Assembly (NCBI RefSeq): GCF_022750545.1
Contig: NZ_PUIC01000001.1
Coordinates: forward strand, 728,956-792,955
Source: Caulobacter sp. CCUG 60055
Lineage (GTDB): Bacteria > Pseudomonadota > Alphaproteobacteria > Caulobacterales > Caulobacteraceae
DNA length: 64,000 bases
Direction of reading: 5' to 3'
Positions 63,973 to 64,000 of this stretch are shown one piece after another (the first letter of the stretch is position 1; each line of letters starts with the position of its first letter). Both the position numbers and the translations under genes were made by a program. The notes under the pieces were generated by a model. The model made no database searches. It had not been told where the DNA came from and was given only the letters and a program-made list of their open reading frames with translations.

Positions 63973-64000
63973 GGCCCGCGCCGCCGCTGGACGGGAGCGT

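Overview
The window looks like a chromosomal segment of a high-GC alphaproteobacterium, most likely Caulobacterales (Caulobacter/Phenylobacterium-like). The reasons are the very high GC content, a ribosomal protein cluster running S10 to L17 with adk after secY, a small lipoprotein resembling the CC0125/CC1285 family, paired acyl-CoA dehydrogenases, GTP-type PEP carboxykinase and an ATP12-type F1 assembly chaperone. The genus is inferred, not proven. I see no insertion sequence, prophage, CRISPR array, rRNA or tRNA, and no gap above about 300 bases without a gene.

Layout. 1-6.6 kb: an RcnB-like secreted protein, a DUF924 protein, the thyA - MazG-like pyrophosphohydrolase - folA operon, an SMP-30-type lactonase, and an AraC regulator divergent from a fosmidomycin-resistance-type MFS pump. 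6.6-15 kb: an Old Yellow Enzyme, two acyl-CoA dehydrogenase clusters, a MarR-GNAT fusion regulator, and a CGNR regulator divergent from a lipocalin-like protein. 15-23.5 kb: an exonuclease/phosphatase-family protein, an FMN reductase, and a compact valine-degradation operon (mmsA, isobutyryl-CoA dehydrogenase, 3-hydroxyisobutyryl-CoA hydrolase, mmsB, enoyl-CoA hydratase) divergent from a LysR regulator. 23.6-31 kb: GTP-dependent PEP carboxykinase, both propionyl-CoA carboxylase subunits, msrB and ATP12. 31-43.9 kb: a DUF1800/DUF1501 export-linked pair, a long minus-strand series (DegP-like protease, rarA, two RluA-family synthases, lipoprotein, crcB, TPR-dioxygenase), and a tightly overlapping VOC-ArsR-SRPBCC-YjbR-MFS operon. 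44-59.7 kb: an NPP-type phosphodiesterase, then the S10/spc/alpha ribosomal cluster (rpsJ to rplQ) with secY, adk and rpoA, all on the minus strand. 60-64 kb: secreted and outer-membrane proteins, a GIN-domain protein, YciB and a membrane-bound LytTR regulator.

How the genes fit together. The valine operon ends in propionyl-CoA, which the carboxylase (pccA/pccB) turns into methylmalonyl-CoA. With mutase genes outside the window this would feed the TCA cycle, and PEP carboxykinase can draw carbon off to gluconeogenesis, so 16.5-30.3 kb reads as a branched-chain/propionate catabolic island. thyA, the MazG-like enzyme and folA form a dTMP/folate unit.

The least explained parts are regulatory: several clean inverted repeats in divergent promoters beside uncharacterised regulators, a hairpin directly in front of the pccA start, structured intergenic RNA inside the ribosomal operon (rpoA-rplQ, rplO-secY), and a five-gene operon in which every junction is a 4-base start/stop overlap. 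I found no clear new defence or mobile system. These points rest on reading the sequence only and have not been compared against any database.
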